The notes under the pieces were generated by a model. It did not search any database. It was not told the DNA's origin and saw nothing but the letters and a program-made list of their open reading frames with translations. Of a stretch of DNA of 64,000 nucleotides, positions 52,899 to 62,419 are shown piece after piece. Location of the stretch: positions 310,001 to 374,000 of the forward strand of contig NZ_JAGHMH010000007.1 in assembly GCF_017741935.1 (NCBI RefSeq), in the 5' to 3' direction. This DNA is from Rhizobium sp. 16-449-1b. Lineage in GTDB: Bacteria > Pseudomonadota > Alphaproteobacteria > Rhizobiales > Rhizobiaceae. Numbering within the stretch: the first letter of the stretch is position 1; each line of letters starts with the position of its first letter. Both the position numbers and the translations under genes were made by a program.

Positions 52899-54083
52899 AT
52901 GCAGCTCGCGCCGCAGCACCGAATCTATGTCTGTTTCTTCCTTTTCGCGGTATCGATGGGCGCCCTGCTTGCCCGCATGCCGGACCTGCAGCTGGCGCTC
53001 GGCGTCGATCGCTCGGAACTGGGCCTGACGCTGATCGGCGCGGCCGTGGGTGCGCTGACCGCGCTGACCTTCGCCTCCCCCATCATCGAGCGCCTGGGCG
53101 CCCGCACGACGGCCTTCATCACCGTGCTCGGTACATCGGCGCTGATCGCAACAGTGCCGTGGATGGCAAGCGCCCCCCTCGTGTTCTGCATCCTCATTCT
53201 CGAGGGATTGCTGGCCGGCTCGCTGGAAATCAACCTCAATGTCGAGATCGACCGCATCGAGGCGCAGCTCGGCCGCGGCGTGATGAACCGGGCGCACGGT
53301 TTCTGGAGCCTCGGCTTCTTCCTGACAGCACTTGCCGCATCGGGGATCCGCCAGGCAGGCGTGCCGATGCATATCCATCTCGGCCTGACTTTCGCTTTCG
53401 TGCTCATCGTCGGCACCTGGGTCATCTCGGGCATGCGCAATGCGCCGGCGCGCGTCACGCATCACGAGGAAGCGAAGGCGCCATTGATCGCGCTGCCAAC
53501 GGCGGGCCTGCTGCCGCTCTGCGGCATCGGCATCGCCGCCTTCCTGATCGAGGGCGCCGGCATCGACTGGTCGGCGATCTACATGCGCGACGTCTTCAAT
53601 TCCGAACCCTTCATCGGCGGGCTGGGGCTCACCTCGTTCACCTTCTTCATGGCCGCCGCCCGCCTGCTGGTCGACCCGCAGGTCGATCGCTTCGGCGCAC
53701 GCGCGGTGGCGACCGTTCTGCTTGTGCTGGCGGCGGCCGGCGTCATCGCCGTCTGGGCGGCACCGCATCCCTTCGTGGCATTGCTCGGCTTTGGCTTCAT
53801 GGGCGCCGGCTGCAGCGCCGTCTATCCCCTCAGCGTCTCGGCGGCAGCACAGCGCACCGATCGCCCGTCCCATGTCAACGTCGCGGCCGTGGCGCAGATG
53901 TCCTTCGTGGTCTTCTTCCTGGCGCCGCCACTGCTCGGCTTCATCGCCGACCACGCCGGCATGCGGATCGCCTACCTCATCTGCCTGCCGCTGATCATCT
54001 ACGCGCTGCTGTCGATCAAGTCGCTGCCCAGCCGCAGACGCGCCGACCAGCCGACCGACGCAAGCGCCGGAAGCGCGGCCTAA
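52899..54083 (+). CDS. MFS transporter
   Basis: 394 residues with 12 membrane helices; begins MQLAPQHRIYVCFFLFAVSM. The ATG follows GGAGACACCA. Related to sugar-efflux/fucose-permease-like MFS proteins (EGAGIDWSAIYMRDVF is a typical middle-loop block). Substrate unknown. Stands alone between Hyi-like gene and tRNA-Lys; the 283 bases after it show nothing I can support. Confidence 0.85.
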   Translation: MQLAPQHRIYVCFFLFAVSMGALLARMPDLQLALGVDRSELGLTLIGAAVGALTALTFASPIIERLGARTTAFITVLGTSALIATVPWMASAPLVFCILILEGLLAGSLEINLNVEIDRIEAQLGRGVMNRAHGFWSLGFFLTALAASGIRQAGVPMHIHLGLTFAFVLIVGTWVISGMRNAPARVTHHEEAKAPLIALPTAGLLPLCGIGIAAFLIEGAGIDWSAIYMRDVFNSEPFIGGLGLTSFTFFMAAARLLVDPQVDRFGARAVATVLLVLAAAGVIAVWAAPHPFVALLGFGFMGAGCSAVYPLSVSAAAQRTDRPSHVNVAAVAQMSFVVFFLAPPLLGFIADHAGMRIAYLICLPLIIYALLSIKSLPSRRRADQPTDASAGSAA

Positions 54084-54366
54084 AAAGAACACGGCAAAGA
54101 CCGAAAAAGAGCTCTCGCAGCCGCCGATGGCGTTCGCGAGGGGCACAGCGAATAGCTGAGCCGGCAAATCATGCACTGCGAAAAAATCCCGATCCGAATC
54201 GGTCTTGAACGTGCTTTTCAGCACGACCGGCGCACGCACGACCGTTGTGATTCGCGCGGTTGAATGAAGATCAAAAAGCGTCGGATAAAGTGCAGCGCCC
54301 GCCTTCCCGGCGGCACTCGCCGAAGCGAGTGTTGCATCTGCAATACTTTGATTTCTTTGAAAGAAT

Positions 54367-54442
<76 letters not shown>

Positions 54443-54564
54443 TCCGCGCTGTGTTGCGTGGTGTGAGAGGGCGTATAAACAGGATCGTTCGGCTTGTCTA
54501 GCGCCCTTCCGAAAATTCTTTCAACAAACGCGATTTTTTTGTGCGTTGCCGAAATCCAATGAAA

Positions 54565-55476
54565 TCAAAGGTCCAGCGTACCGGTCGCAAGCCGCACCGC
54601 TTGGCCGCCGATCCGGGCGTTCGAAATCGTCCCGCCTTCGATATCCATATGCAGGTGGATAAAGGACGGGCGCCCCATCTCCACGCCCTGCTCGATCATG
54701 ACGTCGTGATGACCATCCGGCAGACGGTCGAAATGATGGATCGCGCCTGATAGTGCCGCTGCAGCCGATCCCGTTGCCGGGTCCTCGACGATCCCCATCC
54801 CACTGGCAAACATCCGCGTATGGAATTTCGCGACGTGGTTCACGCCACCACGGCAATAGATGTAGGCGGAGGCCAGCGCCCCATCGACGAAGGGCACGGT
54901 CGCCTCCCAAAGCTGCGGATCGAAATCCAGCCGCTCGGCCACGCCGATATCACGCACCGGCACCAACAGGAACGGCACGCCGGCCGTCCACAGCGAGGGA
55001 ACGTGATTCTCGAAGCCGATCTCGCTCGTCTTCAGCGACAGCGCCTTGCCGATACCGATCCGATCGAGCGGCATGGTGATCTGCTGCGATTTGCGCGGCA
55101 GGTCGAATTCCGCGAAGCTCGCCTCGCCCTCGTTCAGCCGCACCGCGCAACGCACCGGGCCGATATTCTCTTCCAGCACCGAAACAAGATCGATCGTCGC
55201 GCCGCCATGGATGCGTTCCGCAAGCGCGATCGCCGTCCCAACGGTCGGATGCCCGGCGAAGGGAAGTTCCCGGCCCGGCGTGAAAATGCGAATCTTGGCG
55301 ACATGGGCGGGATTGCCGGATGCCTGCACGAAGACCGTCTCGGAGAGATTCAGTTCCTTGGCGATCGATTGCATCGCCTCGTCGCTCAGATCGTCACCAT
55401 CGAAGATGACCGCCAGCGGGTTGCCCGTCAGCTTGCGATTGGTGAATACGTCATAGACGCTGTAGCTGCGCGCCAC
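54565..55476 (-). CDS. PhzF-family isomerase
   Basis: 303 residues with the duplicated PhzF fold: NPLAVIFDGDDLSDEAMQSI, catalytic Glu in ELNLSETVFV near 45, PFAGHPTVGTA near 75 and VEDPATGSAAAAL near 225. PhzF isomerises a phenazine precursor, but most homologues act on unknown metabolites and no phz genes are here. GTG start with AAGGAGG five bases upstream. Confidence 0.9.
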   Translation of the reverse strand: MARSYSVYDVFTNRKLTGNPLAVIFDGDDLSDEAMQSIAKELNLSETVFVQASGNPAHVAKIRIFTPGRELPFAGHPTVGTAIALAERIHGGATIDLVSVLEENIGPVRCAVRLNEGEASFAEFDLPRKSQQITMPLDRIGIGKALSLKTSEIGFENHVPSLWTAGVPFLLVPVRDIGVAERLDFDPQLWEATVPFVDGALASAYIYCRGGVNHVAKFHTRMFASGMGIVEDPATGSAAAALSGAIHHFDRLPDGHHDVMIEQGVEMGRPSFIHLHMDIEGGTISNARIGGQAVRLATGTLDL

Positions 55477-55541
55477 ATCGGCCTCCTTGTATCGATCCTC
55501 GTGTCGCCAACCTGCCCGACCGCTTGAGCGAGCGCAAGGCG

Positions 55542-56297
55542 TTAGGTGAGCGAAGACTTATGGAAGTACCAGTCGATGACGGGCAGCATCGCGAAGTTAT
55601 AGGAATAGGCCTCTGGATCGGCCGAGCGGATGGCAACCGCGCCCGCGATTTCCTTGTCGTCGGCAACCAGCATATGCGCGTGAATCCTCTCGACGATCTC
55701 ATCGGCCGTCAGGTCGAATCGGAACATCCTGAGCACGGTGACCGTGCGCCGATGATAGGTCGCGAAATATCCGTCGCCGGCCTGCGCATCACGCAGATCG
55801 AGACCCGTTTCCTCCAGAACCTCGCGGCGCATGTTGTGCTCCAAGTCGCAGCGCCCGTCGAACGTATCCTCAGGTTCCAGCGAACCCGCCGCGAAATAGA
55901 CCTGCCCGGGATTGGCCGTATGCGCCCCCATGCGGATCGCCACCAGCGCACCATCGCTGCTTTCGATGACGGGATAAGCGAAGAGATGGATACCGCCCTG
56001 CCGCTCCGGCTGCCGGCGCCAATACATGAAGGTGGAGAAGGGAATCATGTGCCCCTCGCCCGCAAGGCCCTCGCTCGTCAGCGCCAGCCGCTTCTGGAAA
56101 ATCATCCGGCCATCGAACAGATGCGAATTGGCCGCCGTTTCGCTGACCCAGTTCTCGGCGATCGCCTCGCGGTTGGCGCTGTAGAACGGATGGTCGCCGG
56201 GCAGAACCCTGAGATCGACGCCCGCGATGGGAAACACCGTGCGCGGCTCCGGCCAGCCGGCGAAATCCTCTGAAAAATCCATCTCAAATCCATTCAT
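55542..56297 (-). CDS. Nudix hydrolase
   Basis: 251 residues. The Nudix box is at about 150-175 (GSLEPEDTF then REVLEETGLDL), with an N-terminal extension of about 100 residues. Its ATG overlaps the stop of the upstream EEP nuclease gene (ATGA), so the two are translationally coupled. Substrate unknown. Confidence 0.85.
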   Translation of the reverse strand: MNGFEMDFSEDFAGWPEPRTVFPIAGVDLRVLPGDHPFYSANREAIAENWVSETAANSHLFDGRMIFQKRLALTSEGLAGEGHMIPFSTFMYWRRQPERQGGIHLFAYPVIESSDGALVAIRMGAHTANPGQVYFAAGSLEPEDTFDGRCDLEHNMRREVLEETGLDLRDAQAGDGYFATYHRRTVTVLRMFRFDLTADEIVERIHAHMLVADDKEIAGAVAIRSADPEAYSYNFAMLPVIDWYFHKSSLT

Positions 56298-57403
56298 GTC
56301 AAATCGAGTTCCATGACGACAGGGCAATGGTCCGACGCCTTCGGCCGGTCCCAGCCGGTGCGGGGATAACGCTCGACCTCCTGGCCCGGCGGAAACACCG
56401 TGCGGAAGGGCTGGCCGTTGCGAATGATCTCCGGCAGGCGCCCGGCATTGGTCTTAGCCAGCGCCGGCGACAGCCAGATGTAATCGAGCTGGCACAGCCA
56501 CTGCTCTTCCGGTCCGCGCGCGTGGTAGAGCGTCCAGCGATCGAGAGGATCGCGCCGCCGCACGACGTTCTCCGCGAAGCCGTCGCGGCTGAATTCGTCG
56601 AGCGCGCTCTCGCTTTCATCCTCGTGTTTGAACGAATAGCCCGTCCGCCGCCGCCCGATCACGTCGACACGCTCCTGATAGTCATTCATGTCGCCGCAGA
56701 TGACGAAGCGCTTTCCATCTGTGTTTCCAGTCCCGAATCGGCCCTCGATAATCCCCCGCACCGCCTTTGCCTCGGCCCGGCGAACCGGCATCGTGTAGCG
56801 CCGACCATCAACACCCTCGCGCGGTCCGCCCATCGACTTGAAGTGCACGACATAGAGCGTCACCGGCACGCCGCCGATCCTGAGATCGAGCTCCAGGCAA
56901 TCGCGCTTGAAGATCTTGTCATCGAGATGCGCATGCTCGGCGAGCTCGTCGTTGAAGAGATCAAGATCGCGATAGGTCGTCATCGCGTGGCTCTTGATCT
57001 CGACAAGCTCGATCTTCTGCCCGTCGCGTGTCTCCTCGCGCATCAGAACCGCGACGTCGATGCCGCGGCTGTCATTGCCCTCGACCAGATATTTCTGCCG
57101 GTAGCCATTGCCGACCATGCGGAACAGATAGCCGTATTCGAAGGCCTGCAGCGCCTCCATGTTGTCGATCTCCTGCAGGCAGAGGATATCGGCATCCGCG
57201 TCTGCAATCGCCAGCGCCGTCATCTGCCGGGTATCGTCGGTGGACGCGATCACCCGCGCCTGCTCCAGCTGCTGGTAGACGCCCTCGCTGCGGACCTCGA
57301 AGAGCTTGATCACCCGGTCCTGGCGCAGCTGGTTTCGAAATCCGGTGAAGTCGAACCGCGTCATGAGGTTTTCGACGTTGAAGGTGGCAATGCGTAAAGA
57401 CAT
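56294..57403 (-). CDS. Endonuclease/exonuclease/phosphatase-family protein
   Basis: 369 residues with the EEP metal-site blocks: RIATFNVENL at the start, ILCLQEIDN near 75, FVICGDMNDYQ near 235 and SDHCPVVMEL at the end. No signal peptide, so intracellular. Paired with a Nudix hydrolase, it may act on nucleic acid ends or a phosphodiester metabolite. Confidence 0.88.
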   Translation of the reverse strand: MSLRIATFNVENLMTRFDFTGFRNQLRQDRVIKLFEVRSEGVYQQLEQARVIASTDDTRQMTALAIADADADILCLQEIDNMEALQAFEYGYLFRMVGNGYRQKYLVEGNDSRGIDVAVLMREETRDGQKIELVEIKSHAMTTYRDLDLFNDELAEHAHLDDKIFKRDCLELDLRIGGVPVTLYVVHFKSMGGPREGVDGRRYTMPVRRAEAKAVRGIIEGRFGTGNTDGKRFVICGDMNDYQERVDVIGRRRTGYSFKHEDESESALDEFSRDGFAENVVRRRDPLDRWTLYHARGPEEQWLCQLDYIWLSPALAKTNAGRLPEIIRNGQPFRTVFPPGQEVERYPRTGWDRPKASDHCPVVMELDLT

Positions 57404-57473
57404 CAGGCACTTCCGGTTGGCATTGCGCCAACACTAGAGAGCAAATGCCGCTTCGAAAAGCCCGCTTCGCCGA

Positions 57474-58502
57474 TCATAGTCGCCAGGCGCCGCGCACCAT
57501 GGCCCGGACCTCATCGCCGACAGCAAGCTTCGATCGGCTGAAAGCCCTGAGGATCTGCCCATCCGCAAGCCTGAGCCGGGCAGCATATCGCTCGCCCTCG
57601 TAGAGCACGGATTCGACGGTCGCCGCGATCCCCTCGCCGCCGAGGATGACATCCTCCTGCCGCACCAGAATATCCGATCGCGAGGCCGAACCACCCTCTT
57701 CCACAAACAGCGGCTGGACCGCCGCCCAATCGAGTTGCCTGACATCACCATCAGGAGACTTCAGCGAAACGATCGCGCCGCGGCCGATCAGCCCGCCGAC
57801 GACGCGCCCTTCCGGCCGCGCATAGATCTCGTCCGGCGGCGCCACCTGCAGCAGCTGCCCTTCCGACATCACCGCGACATCGGTCGCCAGCGCCATCGCC
57901 TCGCTCTGGTCGTGGGTGACGTAGACCATCGTCGCGCCGGAGCGCTGATGAAACTCGCGAAACGTCTCCTCCATCTCCTGCTTCAGGTGCCGGTCGAGAT
58001 TGGCGAGCGGCTCGTCGAGCAGCACCACGTCGGGCGACGTGACGAGGCAGCGCGCCAGCGCCACGCGCTGCCGCTGCCCGCCCGAGAGATCGGCCGGCCG
58101 CCGCTCCGCATAGGCTTCGAGCCTCACGGTCGACAGCGCCTCGCCCACCTTCCTGCGATAGGCCTCGCCCGAGATCCCGCGCACCTTCAGGGGATAGCCG
58201 ACATTGTCGGCGACACTCATATGCGGCCAGAGCGCGTAGGACTGGAACACCATCGCCATGTTGCGCTTTTCCGGCGGCAGCGATTGCGAGGCGTCGGCGA
58301 GCAGCCGTTCGCCGAGATGCAGCGACCCGTCCGTCGGCGTCTCGAAACCGGCGATCATTCTGAGCACCGTCGTCTTGCCGCAGCCCGACGGGCCCAGCAG
58401 CGCCAGGAAGCCGCCCTCGCGCACGTCGAGCGAAAGGTTGGAGACGGCGGCACGGCCGGTGCCGAAATCCTTGGCGACGCGATTGAGGATCAGTTTCGCC
58501 AC
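57474..58502 (-). CDS. ABC transporter ATPase (ferric-ion/Fbp type)
   Basis: 342 residues: ATPase domain with GPSGCGKTT, LSGGQRQRVALAR, VVLLDEPLANLD, VTHDQSEA and a C-terminal TOBE domain. The GTG start overlaps the permease stop region by 13 bases. Completes a binding protein-permease-ATPase importer. Confidence 0.9.
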   Translation of the reverse strand: MAKLILNRVAKDFGTGRAAVSNLSLDVREGGFLALLGPSGCGKTTVLRMIAGFETPTDGSLHLGERLLADASQSLPPEKRNMAMVFQSYALWPHMSVADNVGYPLKVRGISGEAYRRKVGEALSTVRLEAYAERRPADLSGGQRQRVALARCLVTSPDVVLLDEPLANLDRHLKQEMEETFREFHQRSGATMVYVTHDQSEAMALATDVAVMSEGQLLQVAPPDEIYARPEGRVVGGLIGRGAIVSLKSPDGDVRQLDWAAVQPLFVEEGGSASRSDILVRQEDVILGGEGIAATVESVLYEGERYAARLRLADGQILRAFSRSKLAVGDEVRAMVRGAWRL

Positions 58503-60184
58503 GGCACAACTCCCTTCGGCAGCCGCTTTGCCATCAGTTCCAGAAGCAGCATCATGAAAACGACCATGAGAACGACGAGCACCGACAGCGCCGAAGCGAG
58601 ATCGGAGCTGCCGCTGTCATCGAGATTGTAGATGGCGACGCCGAGCGTCTGCGTGCCCGCCGACCAGAGCAGCGCCGAGATGGTGAGCTCGTTGCAGGCG
58701 ATCAAAAAGACAAGGATCACCGAGGCGCCGGCCGCCGGCGCGATCAGCGGCACGATGATATCCTTCAGCCGTCTGAAGAACCCCGCCCCCGACAACCGCG
58801 CCGCCTCTTCCAGCGCCGGATCGAGCTGGTGGAAGGCGCTGACCACGGGTTTGAGGCTGACGGCGAAGAAGCTTGAGAGATAGGCGATCAGGATGATCCA
58901 GACCGTGCCGTAGATCGTCACGTTGATCAGCGGGATCGGTGCCGCGAAAACCAGGATGAACGACACCGCAACGACGATCCCAGGCAGCGAGTACGGTATC
59001 TCGATGACGCTGGCGACGACACGCCCGAGCAAATCCCTGCGCCGCGCCAGCGCATAAGCGGTGAGCACAGTCACCGCAAGGAGACATATCGCGGTGCCCG
59101 CCGCCAGCGACAGTGAATTGACGAAGGCCGTCCGCGTCACCGCCTGCTTGAACAGGATCTCGGAGAAGGCATGAAATGTCATCGTCTTGAAGGTCAAGGG
59201 CACGCCATAGGCCGGCACTAGCGCGCCGGCGAGCAGCGCGAAGAAGGGTGCGGCCAGCATGAAGAAGATGACGATCCAGAGCAGCGACGCAAATAGCAGC
59301 TTCCAATATCCGAGCTCGATGGTCGCGGTCGCGCCCGAAAGACCGAGCACGCGATAATCGCGCCCACGCAGCGCCCGGTCCTGAATGGCGAGCCCCGCCA
59401 CCGAGATGATCGCGATGATCGCCGAAAGCAGAGCCACGTCGCCGAAGGTGCGGCTGGTGAAGGCCGAAAACTTGGTGAAGATCAGCGTCGGCAGCGTATA
59501 GATCGAGGCCGGAATGCCGAGAATGGCGGGAATGCCGAAATTGCCGGTGCAGGACACGAAGGAGATCGCAGCGCCCGCGATGATCCCGGGAAGCGACAGC
59601 GGCAGGATGATGTCGCGAAACACCCGGAAGCTCGAGGCCCCCGAAAGACGCGCCGCCTCGACACCATCGCGCGGCAGCGACATCAGGCTCGCCCGCAGCG
59701 CCAGATAGACCAGCGGCGCATGCTGCACGCCATAAAGCAGCGCAATGCCGCCGATCGAATAAAGCGGCTGCGGCGAACCCAGCGGCGGCGCGATATGCAG
59801 CGCCTTCAGAAGCGGGCTCGATGGCCCCGACATCTGCACCCAGGCAAGTGCCGTCACCTGCGGCGGGATCATCATCGGCAGCACGAAGAGGAAGCTGATC
59901 AGCCCCTTGGCCCGGATATCGGTGAGCGTCAGCAGGAAGGCGAAGGCGCAGCCGATCGCAAGCGAGATGATCGTACCGAGGACGGCCGTGACCAGCGTGT
60001 AATAGGTCGCCGACCAGAGCGCGGGATCGGACAAAACCGCTATCGCGCCGCCATTGGCGAGTGCGGCAACACCCGTCATCGCCAGCCGCGCAAGCGGCAG
60101 CACGCTGAGGATGAGAACGACCAGAACGATAAAAGGAAACAGCCAGACGGGCTGGCTGTTTCCGGGACGCACATATCCGTACAT
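58490..60184 (-). CDS. ABC transporter permease, fused double-domain (FbpB type)
   Basis: 564 residues with about 12 membrane helices, i.e. two permease units in one chain as in FbpB/SfuB ferric transporters. Two EAA loops are visible (DGVEAARLSGASSFRVFRDI near 180 and PALEEAARLSGAGFFRRLKD near 455). Confidence 0.9.
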   Translation of the reverse strand: MYGYVRPGNSQPVWLFPFIVLVVLILSVLPLARLAMTGVAALANGGAIAVLSDPALWSATYYTLVTAVLGTIISLAIGCAFAFLLTLTDIRAKGLISFLFVLPMMIPPQVTALAWVQMSGPSSPLLKALHIAPPLGSPQPLYSIGGIALLYGVQHAPLVYLALRASLMSLPRDGVEAARLSGASSFRVFRDIILPLSLPGIIAGAAISFVSCTGNFGIPAILGIPASIYTLPTLIFTKFSAFTSRTFGDVALLSAIIAIISVAGLAIQDRALRGRDYRVLGLSGATATIELGYWKLLFASLLWIVIFFMLAAPFFALLAGALVPAYGVPLTFKTMTFHAFSEILFKQAVTRTAFVNSLSLAAGTAICLLAVTVLTAYALARRRDLLGRVVASVIEIPYSLPGIVVAVSFILVFAAPIPLINVTIYGTVWIILIAYLSSFFAVSLKPVVSAFHQLDPALEEAARLSGAGFFRRLKDIIVPLIAPAAGASVILVFLIACNELTISALLWSAGTQTLGVAIYNLDDSGSSDLASALSVLVVLMVVFMMLLLELMAKRLPKGVVPWRN

Positions 60185-60194
60185 CGAGATGAGA

Positions 60195-61172
60195 TCAGTT
60201 CGAGCCGTAGATGCCCGAGAAGGTCTTCAGGTCGGCATCGGTGTTCTTGAGCGCGGCAGCAGCGTTGATCGGCAGCACCTTGATCGTGTCACGTGCCGGG
60301 AAGCCTTCCGGAAGCTTCATGCCGTTACGCGCCGGGATATAGCCGAGCTTGACGAAGCCTTCCTGGCCTTTTTCGGAGAGCACGTAATCGACGAACTTCT
60401 TGGCGGCGTCGGCGTTCTTGGCGCTGGCGAGGATGCCGACCGGCTCGGTCACAGCCGAAACACCTTCCGTCGGGAAGACGAACTCGACCGGCGCGCCCTT
60501 GGCCTTTTCGCGGATCGGCATGTAGTCGACGATCATGCCATAGGCCTTCTCGCCCGAGGCGACGGCCTTGAGGATACCGCCGTTACCGCCGGCAGCGGTT
60601 GCGCCGTTTGCAGCGAGATCCTTGTAGAAGTCCCAGCCGAGGCCATCGACGCCGGCAAGCGTCTGCGCATGGATGAGTGCGGCACCCGAGGTCAGCGGGC
60701 TCGGCATGGTGACGAGGCCCTTGGCTTCCGGCTTCGTCAGGTCCTTCCAGCTCGTCGGCTTCAGCGAAGCAGACGTGTTGTAGATGATACCCGTGGTGAT
60801 CAGCTTGGTCGAATAGTAGTAGCCGTCGGCGTCGTAGAGCGCGGCGTCGTAGTTGGCGGCCTCGGGCGACTTGTAGGCCATCAGCTTGCCGGCTTCCTTG
60901 AGGCGCTCGAGCGTGACGGTGTCGGCGATCAGCAGAACGTCGGCAACCGGATTGCCGGCCTCGATTTCGGCCTGCAGCTTGGCCATGATCTTCGGCGTGC
61001 CGTCGCGCACCCAGTCGACCTTGATATCGGGATTGGCAGCCATGAAGCCATCGACGGTTGCCTGCGCATCCTCGTTCGGCTGGCTGGTGTAGAGCACCAG
61101 GTTTTCGGCGGATGCCGGGATGGCGAACAGGCTTGCAGCGAGAAGTGCCGCGGCGGAAACGATGGTCTTCAT
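60195..61172 (-). CDS. ABC transporter substrate-binding protein (ferric-ion type)
   Basis: 325 residues; signal peptide MKTIVSAAALLAASLFAIPA with cleavage near residue 22. Family 1 fold; the Tyr-rich YYYSTK segment near 120 is where Fbp-type proteins carry their iron-ligand tyrosines, but other anions (phosphonates, thiamine) cannot be excluded. ATG 61172 behind GAGGG. Confidence 0.88.
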   Translation of the reverse strand: MKTIVSAAALLAASLFAIPASAENLVLYTSQPNEDAQATVDGFMAANPDIKVDWVRDGTPKIMAKLQAEIEAGNPVADVLLIADTVTLERLKEAGKLMAYKSPEAANYDAALYDADGYYYSTKLITTGIIYNTSASLKPTSWKDLTKPEAKGLVTMPSPLTSGAALIHAQTLAGVDGLGWDFYKDLAANGATAAGGNGGILKAVASGEKAYGMIVDYMPIREKAKGAPVEFVFPTEGVSAVTEPVGILASAKNADAAKKFVDYVLSEKGQEGFVKLGYIPARNGMKLPEGFPARDTIKVLPINAAAALKNTDADLKTFSGIYGSN

Positions 61173-61340
61173 GGATAATGCCCTCGGTGATGGAAGGCCG
61201 TTCATTAGACATCTGGATTAACACGATTGTGACAGTCGCCATTCGCCAGCTATAGCGCCGTGCGCCCCTTGACCCGCTCCCCTCACCCCTATCTTCTAGC
61301 CCGCGTTTTCATTTTTGATTTCGGGACAGGAGGAAGTCTT

Positions 61341-62399
61341 ATGGAATATCGTCAATTGGGCCGTTCGGGCCTCAGAGTTTCGACCCTCACCATGGGCACC
61401 ATGACCTTCGGCGGCAAGGGTTGGGCAAAGACCGTGGGCGATCTCGGCGTTTCGGAAGCCCGTCGCCTGGTCGACATGTGCATCGACGCCGGCGTCAACC
61501 TGATCGACACGGCCGACGTCTATTCGGCCGGTGCATCCGAGGAGATCATCGGCGAAATCCTCGGCGGCGTCAGGAAGAACGGTACGCTGATCGCCACCAA
61601 GGCCCGCTTCCCGATGGGCGAAGGCCCCAACGACGCCGGCAATTCTCGCCACCACCTGATCAGCGCCTGCGAGGCCAGCCTCAAGCGCATGAAGACCGAT
61701 GTCATCGACCTCTACCAGGTGCACGAATGGGACGGCCAGACGCCGCTTGAGGAGACTCTGGAAGCGCTCGATACGCTGGTGAAGCAGGGCAAGGTCCGCT
61801 ACGTCGGATGCTCCAACTTCTCCGGCTGGCACATCATGAAGGCGCTGGGGATCAGCGAACGCGAGCACCGCGAGCGCTTCGTCAGCCAGCAAATCCACTA
61901 CACGCTGGAAGCCCGCGACGCCGAATTCGAACTGTTGCCTATCAGCCTAGACCAGGGGCTGGGCGTGCTGGTCTGGAGCCCGCTCGCCGGCGGTCTTCTG
62001 TCGGGCAAGCACCGCCGCAACCAGGCGGCCCCCGAAGGCACCCGCCAGTTCGCCGGCTGGACGGAACCGCCGATCCGCGATGAGGATCGCCTGTGGAACA
62101 TCGTGGAGACGCTGGTGTCGGTCGCCGAAAGCCGCAACGTATCGGCGGCCCAGGTGGCGCTCGCCTGGCTGCTTGGTCGCCAGGCGGTGACGTCGGTCAT
62201 CATCGGTGGACGCACGGAAGCGCAGTTCAAGGACAATCTGGCGGCAGCCGACCTGAAACTGTCGGCCGAAGAGCGCAAGCGGCTCGACGATGTCAGCCTG
62301 CCGCAGCTGCTCTATCCCTACTGGCACCAGCGCAACACCGCCAGCGACAGGCTTGGCGAGGCCGATCTATCCCTGCTCGGCCCACACCTCGATCAATAA
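61341..62399 (+). CDS. Aldo/keto reductase
   Basis: 352 residues with the AKR tetrad in order: Asp/Tyr in NLIDTADVYSAGASEE, Lys in LIATKARF, His in LYQVHEWDG. NADPH-dependent carbonyl reduction is expected; substrate unknown. GGAGG eight bases before the ATG. Confidence 0.93.
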   Translation: MEYRQLGRSGLRVSTLTMGTMTFGGKGWAKTVGDLGVSEARRLVDMCIDAGVNLIDTADVYSAGASEEIIGEILGGVRKNGTLIATKARFPMGEGPNDAGNSRHHLISACEASLKRMKTDVIDLYQVHEWDGQTPLEETLEALDTLVKQGKVRYVGCSNFSGWHIMKALGISEREHRERFVSQQIHYTLEARDAEFELLPISLDQGLGVLVWSPLAGGLLSGKHRRNQAAPEGTRQFAGWTEPPIRDEDRLWNIVETLVSVAESRNVSAAQVALAWLLGRQAVTSVIIGGRTEAQFKDNLAAADLKLSAEERKRLDDVSLPQLLYPYWHQRNTASDRLGEADLSLLGPHLDQ

Positions 62400-62419
62400 C
62401 ACCGAAACGGTCGGCGGCT

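Noticed and set aside
52851..54239. 462-codon minus-strand frame opposite the MFS gene
   Set aside because: Charged low-complexity shadow of a twelve-helix transporter; no domain.
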